Below are positions 35,275 through 43,893 of a stretch of DNA of 64,000 nucleotides, piece by piece. Position 1 is the stretch's first letter, and every line of letters begins with the position of its first letter. Location of the stretch: contig NZ_AFPJ01000051.1 in the NCBI RefSeq assembly GCF_000220505.1, forward strand, positions 36,137 through 100,136, read 5' to 3'. The translations under genes were made by a program, and so were the position numbers. Below the pieces are notes generated by a model. The model was not told the origin of the DNA, made no database searches, and worked only from the letters and a program-made list of their open reading frames with translations. The stretch comes from Microbulbifer agarilyticus S89. GTDB taxonomy: Bacteria > Pseudomonadota > Gammaproteobacteria > Pseudomonadales > Cellvibrionaceae.

Positions 35275-36867
35275 CTAATGCCGCAACAGCGCCTTGGCAC
35301 TGCCCTCTTCCGGCACCGGGCCACGCATCAAGTACACCGCAATAATTGCCCCGATAATGGAAACCACAGAGCAGGTCAGCATGGCCGCGCTAAATGCGTC
35401 ATCCTGCACATCGCGCAGGGCCTGTTGTAGTGCGCGGCTGGTCTCAGGCTTTAAGGTGCCGAGCTTGGTCAATATGTCGCTGTTGGAACCATTGGCGAGC
35501 GCCTGGGCCAGTTCGTGCCGCTGCTCCGACTTGACCGGCAGGGCGTGGAGAACGGTCTCCAGATGTTTGCGTATCGATGCGACGTGTGCGGCACCGGCGA
35601 CGACGGAACCCACTGATGCGCCAAACGTTAAGCAGGCATTCACCATGCCCGACGCCTGCCCTGTGTGCTCCTCTGCACACAGGCGCAAGCCAATGCGAGG
35701 CAGGAGCGGAATAGTGAGCCCAAATCCGACACCGGTCACCAGTAACATCCACCAGGTGTCGCGGTATGTGGACTCGTTGGAGACGGTGGATAGTAAGATG
35801 CCGCTCAAGGCGAGACACAGCATGCCAATCGTAATTGGCCAGCGGTAACTGTAAGGGCCCAGTATCTTCGGTCCCCAAATGGAAAAGACCAGCATGACTG
35901 CGGTCATCGGCAACACCGCGGCTCCAGCCTCCACCGGACTCAGTCCGAACGCCGCGGGGGACTGCACGAACAAATTGTAAAAAATAAAGAAACCAAGCAG
36001 GTTAAAGCCCGCAATAAAAATGCCCAGGGTTGCCATTTTGAAGCGCGGGTGACGAAAGTAGTCGAGGTGTAACAGGGGGCTCTGGCAGTGCTGCTCACGC
36101 CACCAGAAGGCAATACCCGAGGCTACTCCAATCCCGATGGATACCAGTGTGACTGGGCTCGACCACCCAGCGAGGGAGCTGTTCGAGAGGCCATAGGCAA
36201 TCGGCGCCAGAGTCAAAATCAGTAGCAGGCCACCGAGAACATCCAGTGATTTATGCAGTTTCTGGGACACCGGCACGTACCCGTTGCGCGAGACAATGCG
36301 CACCAGGATCAACGCTAACCCCAGCACCGCGAGGTCCATGTAAAAGATCCAGCGCCAGCTCAGATACTGCCCCAGTGCGCCGCCGATAATCGGCCCCAGG
36401 CTCATACCCAGCGCGATCATCGCACCCCAGACGCCAACCACTACTGGCCGGTTTTTCGGTGGGGTAGCGGATGTCAGCAGGGACAGAGAGGTACCAAACA
36501 GGGATGAAGCCCCAAACCCCTGCAGCATGCGCCCGAGCAATAGCTCGACACCATCGGTCGCGATAGCGACCAGCAGCGAACCACAGGCGAAGGTCAGCAT
36601 ACCGAGCACAAAAATACGCACCCGGCCAAATAGATCAGCACAGCGCCCCATGATTGGCATCAGTGACGATGTGGCAACCATATACACCGCCATGACCCCC
36701 TGTACCTCACTGGGCGTAAGATCCAGGTCTTTGCGCAGCATGGGGATGACCGTAGTGATCGCCGTCGTGTTGTACGCGACCACGGTCATACACATCGCCG
36801 TCATGGCAAGTACGACCCACATACCGCGCGTTGAATGCTCATCCGGTACGGAGGTTTCTGCGCTCAC
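35275..36867 (-). CDS. MFS drug/solute exporter, DHA2 (14-TM) type
   Basis: 530 residues from the GTG at 36867; AAGGAG lies 5 bases upstream, so this start beats the frame's upstream codons. Fourteen hydrophobic segments. Motif A-like GRCADLFGRVRIFVLG after TM2 and motif C region GPIIGGALGQYLSWRWIFYMD in TM5. EmrB/QacA-type proton antiporters export drugs or metabolites. A long cytosolic or periplasmic insert (about residues 440-490) is rich in Leu/Glu. Substrate unknown; with the downstream AKR it may deal with a toxic carbonyl, which is speculative. Confidence 0.9.
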   Translation of the reverse strand: MSAETSVPDEHSTRGMWVVLAMTAMCMTVVAYNTTAITTVIPMLRKDLDLTPSEVQGVMAVYMVATSSLMPIMGRCADLFGRVRIFVLGMLTFACGSLLVAIATDGVELLLGRMLQGFGASSLFGTSLSLLTSATPPKNRPVVVGVWGAMIALGMSLGPIIGGALGQYLSWRWIFYMDLAVLGLALILVRIVSRNGYVPVSQKLHKSLDVLGGLLLILTLAPIAYGLSNSSLAGWSSPVTLVSIGIGVASGIAFWWREQHCQSPLLHLDYFRHPRFKMATLGIFIAGFNLLGFFIFYNLFVQSPAAFGLSPVEAGAAVLPMTAVMLVFSIWGPKILGPYSYRWPITIGMLCLALSGILLSTVSNESTYRDTWWMLLVTGVGFGLTIPLLPRIGLRLCAEEHTGQASGMVNACLTFGASVGSVVAGAAHVASIRKHLETVLHALPVKSEQRHELAQALANGSNSDILTKLGTLKPETSRALQQALRDVQDDAFSAAMLTCSVVSIIGAIIAVYLMRGPVPEEGSAKALLRH

Positions 36868-37161
36868 ATTGTCTCCTTGTGTCAATCGATCCACACGCCA
36901 GTGTTTCGCTCAGCCAACGCTGACCCGAAGCACACCAGATACGCTGTTACCGCAGCGACATCGTGCAACCAGAAAATTGAAGCGTAGTTGTTGCGATAAA
37001 CGCTGGCCTACCGCCAACGGTTTAGAACAACCTGGCTGCGGGCGAAAATGGCGCGCAAAACATCACGAAAGCGACTTTCAGGCCACCCAGCAATCCAAAA
37101 AGTGACCACCATGTGTATAACTACAATCTTCTCCTGACCAAGCAATCGGATACACCCACTG

Positions 37162-38706
37162 ATGAACCCTATCATTGCCAATAATAAGCCCAGCAAAGTC
37201 ACCCTTGAGCAGGGCAAAGAATACTTTTTCTGTGTATGCGGAAAGTCCGGTAACCAGCCATTTTGTGATGGCTCCCACGCTGGCACTGGAATGGAGCCAA
37301 AGCTGTTTGTGCCCGAGGAAAGCGGGGAGGCCTACCTTTGCCAATGCAAGCATTCAGCAAACCTTCCCTACTGCGATGGCACCCACAAACAATTTTCCGA
37401 TGAAATGCTGGGTAAGGAGGGACCGGGCGTCCGTCAGGATAATGATGGCGGCCCCACCGCAAAGGCCACCAAAGAAGAGCCCACCGTAGAATTTATTCAC
37501 CAGCTCGCACGCGAGGGCCTGTCGCAAATGGGCCATCATGGCCCCATGACCGCGATGGGTATACCGCGCCACCAGTTGCCACACTGGGACGACATTCAAA
37601 TGCTCGCGGCGCAGATGGCCACAAAGCCACTGCAGGAGGACGCCACCGTCGGCACGGAGCTGGTCATCGGTCCCCGTGCCAACAAACCGCTCAAGCTGAA
37701 AATACCGCTATTTGTGTCCGACATGAGCTTCGGCGCCCTGTCGGAAGAAGCCAAGGTCGCGCTGGCGAAAGGTGCCGAGATGGCAGGCACCGGTATCTGC
37801 TCTGGTGAGGGTGGGATGCTGCCGGAGGAACAGGAAGCCAACTCCCGATATTTTTACGAGCTCGCCAGTGCCAAGTTTGGCTTTGAGGAATCGAAACTGC
37901 TCAAGGTACAGGCCTTCCACTTCAAAGGCGGCCAGGGTGCCAAGACAGGCACCGGCGGTCATCTGCCGGGAGCGAAAAACGTAGGCAAGATTTCCCAGGT
38001 GCGCGGTATTCCAGAAGGAGAGCCTGCGGTGTCTCCCCCCTCGTTCGAAGACCTGCATACCGTCGATGACTTCAAGCGCTTTGCCGATCGCGTTCGGGAC
38101 ATTACCGACGGCATACCGATCGGGTTCAAACTGAGCGCCAACCACATCGAAGACGATATGCAGTTTGCACTGGATGCGGGTGCTGACTACATCATTCTGG
38201 ACGGGCGTGGTGGTGGTACCGGCGCTGCACCCGCGATGTTTCGCGACCATATCAGTGTGCCCACCATCCCCGCTCTGGCACGTGCACGACGCTTCCTCGA
38301 CGAAAAAGGAGTCAGTGGTGACGTCACCCTAATCATTACCGGGGGCCTGCGCGTTCCCATGGACTTTGTAAAGGCACTGGCGCTGGGCGCCGATGGCGTG
38401 GCCATTGCCAACAGCGCCATGCAGTCCATCGGCTGTGTCGCTGCGCGCATTTGCAATACCAACAACTGCCCCGCCGGTATCGCGACACAAAAGGCAGACC
38501 TGCGCCAACGCTTGAATGTGGAAAAGTCGGCCAAGCAGTTGTGCAACTTTTTCGAGGCCTCGGTCGAACTCATGCAGGTAATGGCCCGCGCGTGCGGCCA
38601 CCACAACCTGAATGCCTTTAACCCCGCCGACCTCACCACCTGGAACCGGGAAATGGCCCTGCTCTCCGGGGTGGCCTATGCAGGGCTGCTAAGCCCACAT
38701 CCCTAA
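37162..38706 (+). CDS. FMN-binding glutamate synthase-like protein with two N-terminal CDGSH domains
   Basis: 514 residues. Two iron-sulfur CDGSH modules come first: C24-x-C26 ... C35DGSH39 and C60-x-C62 ... C71DGTH75, each with the 3Cys-1His ligand set of a 2Fe-2S cluster. The rest (about 110-505) is a GltB-type FMN synthase domain: FVSDMSFGALS, GTGICSGEGGMLPEE, GGHLPGAKN, IILDGRGGGTGAAP, then ARICNTNNCPAGIATQ with the cysteines that bind the 3Fe-4S cluster in glutamate synthases. The amidotransferase and FAD parts of GOGAT are missing, so it is not a complete glutamate synthase. Likely an oxidoreductase with a relay of iron-sulfur centres; the substrate is unknown. Confidence 0.88.
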   Translation: MNPIIANNKPSKVTLEQGKEYFFCVCGKSGNQPFCDGSHAGTGMEPKLFVPEESGEAYLCQCKHSANLPYCDGTHKQFSDEMLGKEGPGVRQDNDGGPTAKATKEEPTVEFIHQLAREGLSQMGHHGPMTAMGIPRHQLPHWDDIQMLAAQMATKPLQEDATVGTELVIGPRANKPLKLKIPLFVSDMSFGALSEEAKVALAKGAEMAGTGICSGEGGMLPEEQEANSRYFYELASAKFGFEESKLLKVQAFHFKGGQGAKTGTGGHLPGAKNVGKISQVRGIPEGEPAVSPPSFEDLHTVDDFKRFADRVRDITDGIPIGFKLSANHIEDDMQFALDAGADYIILDGRGGGTGAAPAMFRDHISVPTIPALARARRFLDEKGVSGDVTLIITGGLRVPMDFVKALALGADGVAIANSAMQSIGCVAARICNTNNCPAGIATQKADLRQRLNVEKSAKQLCNFFEASVELMQVMARACGHHNLNAFNPADLTTWNREMALLSGVAYAGLLSPHP

Positions 38707-38743
38707 AAACCAGGCCCACAATCCTAAATCCACAAATCCAGGT

Positions 38744-40336
38744 CTACAGCCCCAGGCCGATATCCGTGTTGCGGTACTCTTTCATGGTTGCCTGGTGCTG
38801 TTTGGAAAACTTGACCGCCTGTGGCATCCCCCACTCGAAGAACTGGTGCCCGGTACTCGACATTTCCTTGGGGTCGACATTGAGGTTGAATACCCAGAGC
38901 GCGGTTCCCACATCAGACAGCACCGCAGCGTCGAGATTTCTTCGCGGCACCTTCACATCGAAAACCTTGAAGTGCACTTTGTAGTCGCGCCAGCGCAGTG
39001 CGCAGAAGTCGTAACGGTTCCACATATACACGACCTGTCGCCGCGAGTGGCCATTGGGCGCAAGGAAAAATGCCGTCTGGTCAATGCCATCAAAGTAGAG
39101 GTCGTTGGGTAAATTATCCAGCACACCGGCCATGCGCAGGGAGGTCATATAAATATCCATGAGATCCACCAGCTCATTGCTGACCTGCCCGGGTTCAATC
39201 ATGCCTTTCCAGAACACAATGCCCGGCACTCTCACGCCGCCCTCCCAAGTGGTGCCCTTGCCACCGCGCCAGGGGTGATAGCCGGAGTCCGGCCACACGT
39301 CCTCATTGGCACCATTGTCGGAGGTGAAATACACAATCGTATTTTCCAGCTGACCATTCTCCTCCAGCGCCTGCATGATCTCGCCCACAATATCGTCGAC
39401 CTCGACCATCGCATCGCGCACCGGCATGGCCGCGGGACTTTTGCCAATATATTCCGGCGCCACCAGGGAATCGTTGTGAATCTTGGAGAATGAGTGCACC
39501 AGATAGAACGGCGTGCCTTTTGCTTTCGCGTCCTGCAAAAACTTAATCGACTGATCGCGCAATACCTGGTCCACCTTGCGCATGTCGTCGATCGTGTTGA
39601 TGGGGTATGCCACCTTGCGCCGACCACCCTTTTCACCCTCGATCAACCCCTCCGGGCGCAGGGTAAATGCTAATTTGCTCAGCTCCGGATTATTGATCAT
39701 GTCCGAATACTGCCGCTTCAACAGGAATTGGGTGTAATCCGACTGCACCGACGGCAATCCGTAGAAGTAATCGAAGCCAACCTCATGCGGCAGCATCCCT
39801 TCGGCTTCGCCAATATGCCACTTGCCAATAACCGCCGTCTTGTAGCCGGCAGAGGTGAGCATCTTGCCGCTGGACTGCTCGATTCGCCACGGGTTCTTAG
39901 TGACAACATCGCCGGTAAGTATCGGGCGCACCAGGCCACTGCGAACCGGCAACCGCCCGGTCATCAGCGCGGCGCGCGAGGAGGTGCACGTTGGCTGGGA
40001 ATACATCGAGGTTAATTTAAGGCCTTCGCGCGCCAGCTTGTCGATATTCGGCGTTGGTGCACCAATCGCGACCCCGCCGCCAAAGGCCCCGGGGTCTCCC
40101 CAGCCCATATCATCCACAAGAAATATAAGGATATTGGGCTTCTGTCCGGCGCGCTGCTCAAACGACGCCAGCTTCTTGGCGGCCAGCGCCTCCTGCTGGG
40201 GCCGGGGAATAGCGGGTTCGAAGTTCTTGCGCTCCACCACACTCAGGTCAAATACGCTTTTTTCCGCAACGCTGCTGTGCGAAAACAGCAGGCTGAATGC
40301 ACATAAACCGAGTGCGAACGAGACAACTCTCTGCAT
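38744..40336 (-). CDS. Exported arylsulfatase (type I) with CTSSR active-site motif
   Basis: 530 residues. Signal peptide ends SSVA (24). Metal ligands LVDDMGWGD (D75, D76). The active-site sequence is CTSSRAALMTGR with C117; position +2 is Ser where the usual CxPSR has Pro. Later features: KTAVIGKWHIG, VYFTSDNGANED, and GGKGTTWEGGVRVPGI, all typical of S1 sulfatases. It probably acts in the periplasm or outside on sulfated glycans. Ala or Ser at this position occurs in some sulfatases, so activity is possible but should not be assumed. Confidence 0.9.
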   Translation of the reverse strand: MQRVVSFALGLCAFSLLFSHSSVAEKSVFDLSVVERKNFEPAIPRPQQEALAAKKLASFEQRAGQKPNILIFLVDDMGWGDPGAFGGGVAIGAPTPNIDKLAREGLKLTSMYSQPTCTSSRAALMTGRLPVRSGLVRPILTGDVVTKNPWRIEQSSGKMLTSAGYKTAVIGKWHIGEAEGMLPHEVGFDYFYGLPSVQSDYTQFLLKRQYSDMINNPELSKLAFTLRPEGLIEGEKGGRRKVAYPINTIDDMRKVDQVLRDQSIKFLQDAKAKGTPFYLVHSFSKIHNDSLVAPEYIGKSPAAMPVRDAMVEVDDIVGEIMQALEENGQLENTIVYFTSDNGANEDVWPDSGYHPWRGGKGTTWEGGVRVPGIVFWKGMIEPGQVSNELVDLMDIYMTSLRMAGVLDNLPNDLYFDGIDQTAFFLAPNGHSRRQVVYMWNRYDFCALRWRDYKVHFKVFDVKVPRRNLDAAVLSDVGTALWVFNLNVDPKEMSSTGHQFFEWGMPQAVKFSKQHQATMKEYRNTDIGLGL

Positions 40337-40490
40337 TTTCGTGGCATCCCTCTACGCAAAATGACAGCAACAAAAATAAAATCCCACCCCTCAGTCTAGT
40401 TTCTTTCACACTCCGGTGATTGGGTTCCGCAGCCGACCACCGCCTGGCACTGCCTGGTCACGGCACCGAATTTCACCCTGCTGCGCCAAT

Positions 40491-40509
40491 AATGTTATGA
40501 TGCAACATT
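40491..40509. promoter_or_regulatory. Zur-box-like palindrome
   Basis: AATGTTATGATGCAACATT, with perfect outer arms AATGTT/AACATT, matches the gammaproteobacterial Zur consensus (AATGTTATAnTATAACATT) at all but three positions. It is 50 bases upstream of the merC-like gene. A Fur box is less likely. Confidence 0.7.
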
Positions 40510-40558
40510 CTTGTGAGATACACTTGGGCGCCGCCTGACCAACCATACGCAGCACAAC

Positions 40559-40957
40559 ATGAATACACTCCAACCAACTACCGATAAGGCAGCCATCAGC
40601 CTGTCTATCCTGTGTGCGGCACACTGTCTGCTGCTGCCATTGCTCATCCTGCTGGTGCCGAGCATCGCCACGCTCACCATTGCTGGCGAACAGTTTCACC
40701 AGTGGATGGTTGCGGCCGTCCTTCCGACCAGCATTTTTGCACTGGCCATGGGGTGTAAAAGCCACAAGCAGTTTCGATTCGCCGCCATGGGCGTGGCCGG
40801 GTTGGCATTGCTCCTCCTCGCCCTCGTCTTGGGTGAGGAAGCCGGTGAACTCGCAGAAAAGGGGCTCACCTTGGCTGGCGCCACATTGCTCGCCATTGCC
40901 CACCTGCAGAATTATCGCCGCTGCCAGCAACAACACAGCAACTGCGACTGCCACTAA
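40559..40957 (+). CDS. MerC-like membrane protein
   Basis: 132 residues, four hydrophobic segments (about 12-35, 45-65, 70-90, 98-118). Cysteine pair in LCAAHCLLLPLL of the first helix, a MerC hallmark, and a His/Cys-rich tail (CQQQHSNCDCH). MerC family proteins move mercury; small MerC-like proteins also appear in zinc-stress operons. The Zur-like box upstream and the COG0523 gene after it favour zinc over mercury, but this is inference. No other mer genes are present. Confidence 0.82.
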   Translation: MNTLQPTTDKAAISLSILCAAHCLLLPLLILLVPSIATLTIAGEQFHQWMVAAVLPTSIFALAMGCKSHKQFRFAAMGVAGLALLLLALVLGEEAGELAEKGLTLAGATLLAIAHLQNYRRCQQQHSNCDCH

Positions 40958-41051
40958 AGCGCACACTCAACAGGCGCACGTCACATTTCAACAGCCACCC
41001 ATGACTCTTGTACTTGCGTATGGGTAACTGCATTTTGCGAGGGAATACTGC

Positions 41052-42056
41052 ATGGGCGCCGACAAGACACAGATTTCTGCCGTTCCAACCAACATCATTA
41101 CGGGGTTCCTGGGCGCTGGAAAAACCTCCTCCATTCTGCACCTGCTGAAGAGTAAACCCGCCAATGAGCGCTGGGCGGTACTGGTGAATGAATTCGGGGA
41201 GATTGGAATCGACGGCAGCCTGTTCCAGGGCACCCACCGGGAAGAGGACGGGGTATTTATTCGCGAAGTGCCCGGGGGCTGCATGTGTTGTGCCGCGGGC
41301 CTGCCCATGCAAATTGCCCTGAACCAGCTGCTCACTCGCGCCAAGCCCGATCGCCTGCTTATTGAACCCACCGGCCTCGGCCACCCGATTGAGGTCTTGG
41401 AGACACTCTCTGCCGAGCATTACAGAGACGTGCTCTCCATTCAAAAGATTCTCACCCTAGTGGATGCGCGCAAGCTGGCGGATGAACGCTACACCAGCCA
41501 CCAGACCTTCAATCAGCAAATCGCGATTGCGGACATAGTGGTCGGCAATAAGCAGGATCTCTACGGTGACAAGGAAAAGGCGGCACTGCGCGATTACGTC
41601 AAAGCGCACAGCCCAAATGCAACCGAGGTGCTTTTTGCCGAACAGGGCCAGGTAGATTTTTCCATTCTCGCGGGCGCTACCATCACGCGCGTCTCCCCGC
41701 ACCACCATCAAAGCCATGGCACACCCTCCGCACAGCAGGAAGAAGAAATTCCGCAGGCGGGTTTCCTCAAGGCAGTAAATCAGGGTGAAAACTATCAGAG
41801 CATTGGATGGCGCTTTGCCCCGGATATCGTATTCAACCAGAAAAAGCTGTTCAATTTCTTGAGTGGTCTGACCGTGGAGCGCATGAAAGCGGTGTTTATC
41901 ACCGACGAAGGCGTGCTCGGCTACAACCTGACTCCGGACACACTCACCGAAGTTGAACTCGATGACTGTGCCGAAAGCCGTATCGAAATCATTGCGCAAC
42001 AGTTGGAAGAGGAGTGGGAAGCGCAGCTGATGCAATGCCGGCTGTCTAACGCCTAA
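41052..42056 (+). CDS. COG0523 (CobW/ZNG1-like) GTP-dependent metallochaperone
   Basis: 334 residues. Walker A GFLGAGKT at residues 18-25, the metal motif GGCMCCAAG with C77-x-C79-C80, LLIEPTGLGHP as switch II/Walker B region, and NKQD for guanine. A His-rich stretch (SPHHHQSH, near 218) and a C-terminal CobW_C domain follow. Members insert zinc, cobalt or iron into proteins; Zur-regulated members support growth under zinc limitation. It lies 94 bases after the MerC-like gene, likely in the same transcript. Confidence 0.92.
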   Translation: MGADKTQISAVPTNIITGFLGAGKTSSILHLLKSKPANERWAVLVNEFGEIGIDGSLFQGTHREEDGVFIREVPGGCMCCAAGLPMQIALNQLLTRAKPDRLLIEPTGLGHPIEVLETLSAEHYRDVLSIQKILTLVDARKLADERYTSHQTFNQQIAIADIVVGNKQDLYGDKEKAALRDYVKAHSPNATEVLFAEQGQVDFSILAGATITRVSPHHHQSHGTPSAQQEEEIPQAGFLKAVNQGENYQSIGWRFAPDIVFNQKKLFNFLSGLTVERMKAVFITDEGVLGYNLTPDTLTEVELDDCAESRIEIIAQQLEEEWEAQLMQCRLSNA

Positions 42057-42094
42057 TCAGCGCGCTGGCAGATGCTCCTTGAGCAGCGCAATGT

Positions 42095-42808
42095 TCAGGT
42101 AGCTGCATCCAAAAACCGGTGGCTCTCACCAATCTCCGGTAAGCAACAACCCCGCGTGGCCAGGTAATGCTGGTTGAACACCCTGAAGTAATGCTGCAGT
42201 GTCAGCGCTGGCTGTTCCTCACCCGCCAGCATTAGGCAACTGATCGCGGCCTCGGCGGTGGAAAAACGATGGCTTTTGCCGGAGTCGCGCACCGAGTAGG
42301 AACGCACCAGGGTTTCCGGCAGGCTCAGACACGGGACCTCATCCAGCCAACGGCTGAGGCCGATCATACGACTGCACTGCTTCCAGGTGCCGTCGAGAAT
42401 AATCAAAGTGGTCTTTTTATCGCTCGCCGGCACGCTGTGCACCACTTCGCGGGAACAGTTTTCTGTGCCATCTGCGGGGAAAACCACAAAGCAGTTGCGC
42501 GCTGGATCCTGCAGCAGCTGCTTTAGCTCTACTGGCGCCTCCAGCCTGTTCCACAGGAAAGCCGGCGTATCGGGGAACACATCCACGATCAGGCGCCCGG
42601 TATTGGTGGGCTTGAACAGCTCCTTGCGGTGCATCAGCAACACGAAATCCAAATCACTTTGCGCCCGTGGACGCCACGCACACATACACGCAAACTCGCC
42701 CATCTGGCACTCAGGGCAACGCTTGACGCTTTTGCCTTTGGCCTGGAAAGGTTTAGTGGATTTTGCCAGTTCCTGGTCGCGCAGGCGGGTATAGCTATTG
42801 GAGTTCAT
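42095..42808 (-). CDS. tapT: tRNA-uridine aminocarboxypropyltransferase (DTW domain)
   Basis: 237 residues from the ATG at 42808 (the ATG at 42838 is less likely). Zinc-ribbon-like cysteines C31-x2-C34-x6-C41-x-C43 precede the core, in which LILDGTWKQCSRM is the family's D-x-T-W signature. E. coli YfiP/TapT makes acp3U47 in tRNA from SAM. Convergent with the COG0523 gene. The assignment to the TapT branch rather than another DTW paralog is by overall length and order. Confidence 0.8.
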   Translation of the reverse strand: MNSNSYTRLRDQELAKSTKPFQAKGKSVKRCPECQMGEFACMCAWRPRAQSDLDFVLLMHRKELFKPTNTGRLIVDVFPDTPAFLWNRLEAPVELKQLLQDPARNCFVVFPADGTENCSREVVHSVPASDKKTTLIILDGTWKQCSRMIGLSRWLDEVPCLSLPETLVRSYSVRDSGKSHRFSTAEAAISCLMLAGEEQPALTLQHYFRVFNQHYLATRGCCLPEIGESHRFLDAAT

Positions 42809-43143
42809 AAACTTCGCAGTGAGCGGAATTGCTGTCACTTTTCCGTAACGGGAAACGGCGAGATTCTACACGTTGGTTCCGCGCATGTCCCAGCGCCATT
42901 TGTTACTCAACGGTCAGCGATTTCGTCCGCGACGAACACCCCGGCAACTTCCTCACGTCCTGCTACTTTTAGTGTTGCTCTTAACAATGCTCTCGCGCAG
43001 CTCTCTTATTCAAGGACAGCGTGCGTGCGCTGCTTGCTGGGCCACCTAAACACAAACAGGCCCGAAGATTTATCAGGACCCGGCGTGCGATCCATCACGA
43101 TAACCAGATCGCCTGCATCAACCGGTGTGACATGGAGTTAACC
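42809..43143. other. Intergenic region without identified features
   Basis: The 335 bases between tapT and the OmpW-like gene must hold the promoters of both divergent genes. I found no convincing operator, terminator or small gene in it. Confidence 0.5.
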
Positions 43144-43893
43144 ATGAAAAGACTCAGGCTGGCCGCTTGTCTGGCAATTTTGTTCCCAATTTTTGCAACT
43201 GCCCAGATTCCTGTTTCCGATGTCGACCTCACCCGGTTTTACCTGCGTGTCGGTGCCAGCTCGGTACACCCCGATGACAGCCATACCTCACTGAAGTACT
43301 ACCTGTTCCAGGATTGGGAGCTCTACCGCACCACCTGGGAAACCGACGACGAAACCACCTGGAACATTTCCGGTGTATGGCGGCCACTGCCCTACCTCGG
43401 TGTGGAGCTCATGCATGTTGGTGACTCCGGCCACCCGCTGTCCCTGCAAAACTTTCGCGCACGCCCTGGCCGCGACAACATTCAGTTTGGGCGATTCAGC
43501 CTTTCTTCTACCAACCTGTTCGTAAACTGGTATATGACAGACCTGGATTGCCTGGGGCAACCCTACCTGGGCATCGGCGTGAACTACTCCGATTACCATG
43601 ACGACCATCTGTACCCGGAATTTCAGAACTACCTGATCAATCGCGGCATGGCGACAGGCCCCGGGTACTTCGGCGTTGGCCACTCCTGGGGGGCCACGGC
43701 ACAACTGGGCGTGGATTGGCGGCTGGGGTGGGGCAAGATGCGCTCCTGGCTTATCAACGCCGCGGTGATTTACGTCGACTCCAGTGTCGATGCGGAGGTG
43801 ACCTTCCCCATAACACTCGGCCACGAACGACTCTATTCGGACTTCAACACCGACCCGTGGACATTCAACCTGGGCGTCACCTATGAGTTCTGA
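43144..43893 (+). CDS. OmpW-like outer membrane protein
   Basis: 249 residues from the ATG at 43144, with GGAG 6 bases upstream. Signal peptide ends ATAQ. The mature part looks like an eight-stranded barrel: YLRVGASSVHP, NISGVWRPLPYLGVELMHV, NWYMTDLDCLGQPYLGIGVNYS, and the terminal NTDPWTFNLGVTYEF with the C-terminal Phe signature. OmpW proteins form narrow hydrophobic channels. The stop overlaps the start of the autotransporter gene by 11 bases, so they are co-expressed. Confidence 0.82.
   Translation: MKRLRLAACLAILFPIFATAQIPVSDVDLTRFYLRVGASSVHPDDSHTSLKYYLFQDWELYRTTWETDDETTWNISGVWRPLPYLGVELMHVGDSGHPLSLQNFRARPGRDNIQFGRFSLSSTNLFVNWYMTDLDCLGQPYLGIGVNYSDYHDDHLYPEFQNYLINRGMATGPGYFGVGHSWGATAQLGVDWRLGWGKMRSWLINAAVIYVDSSVDAEVTFPITLGHERLYSDFNTDPWTFNLGVTYEF

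Noticed and set aside
40559-40957. Part of a mercury resistance (mer) operon
   Set aside because: No merA, merT, merP or merR is present; the Zur-like box and COG0523 neighbour point to zinc instead.
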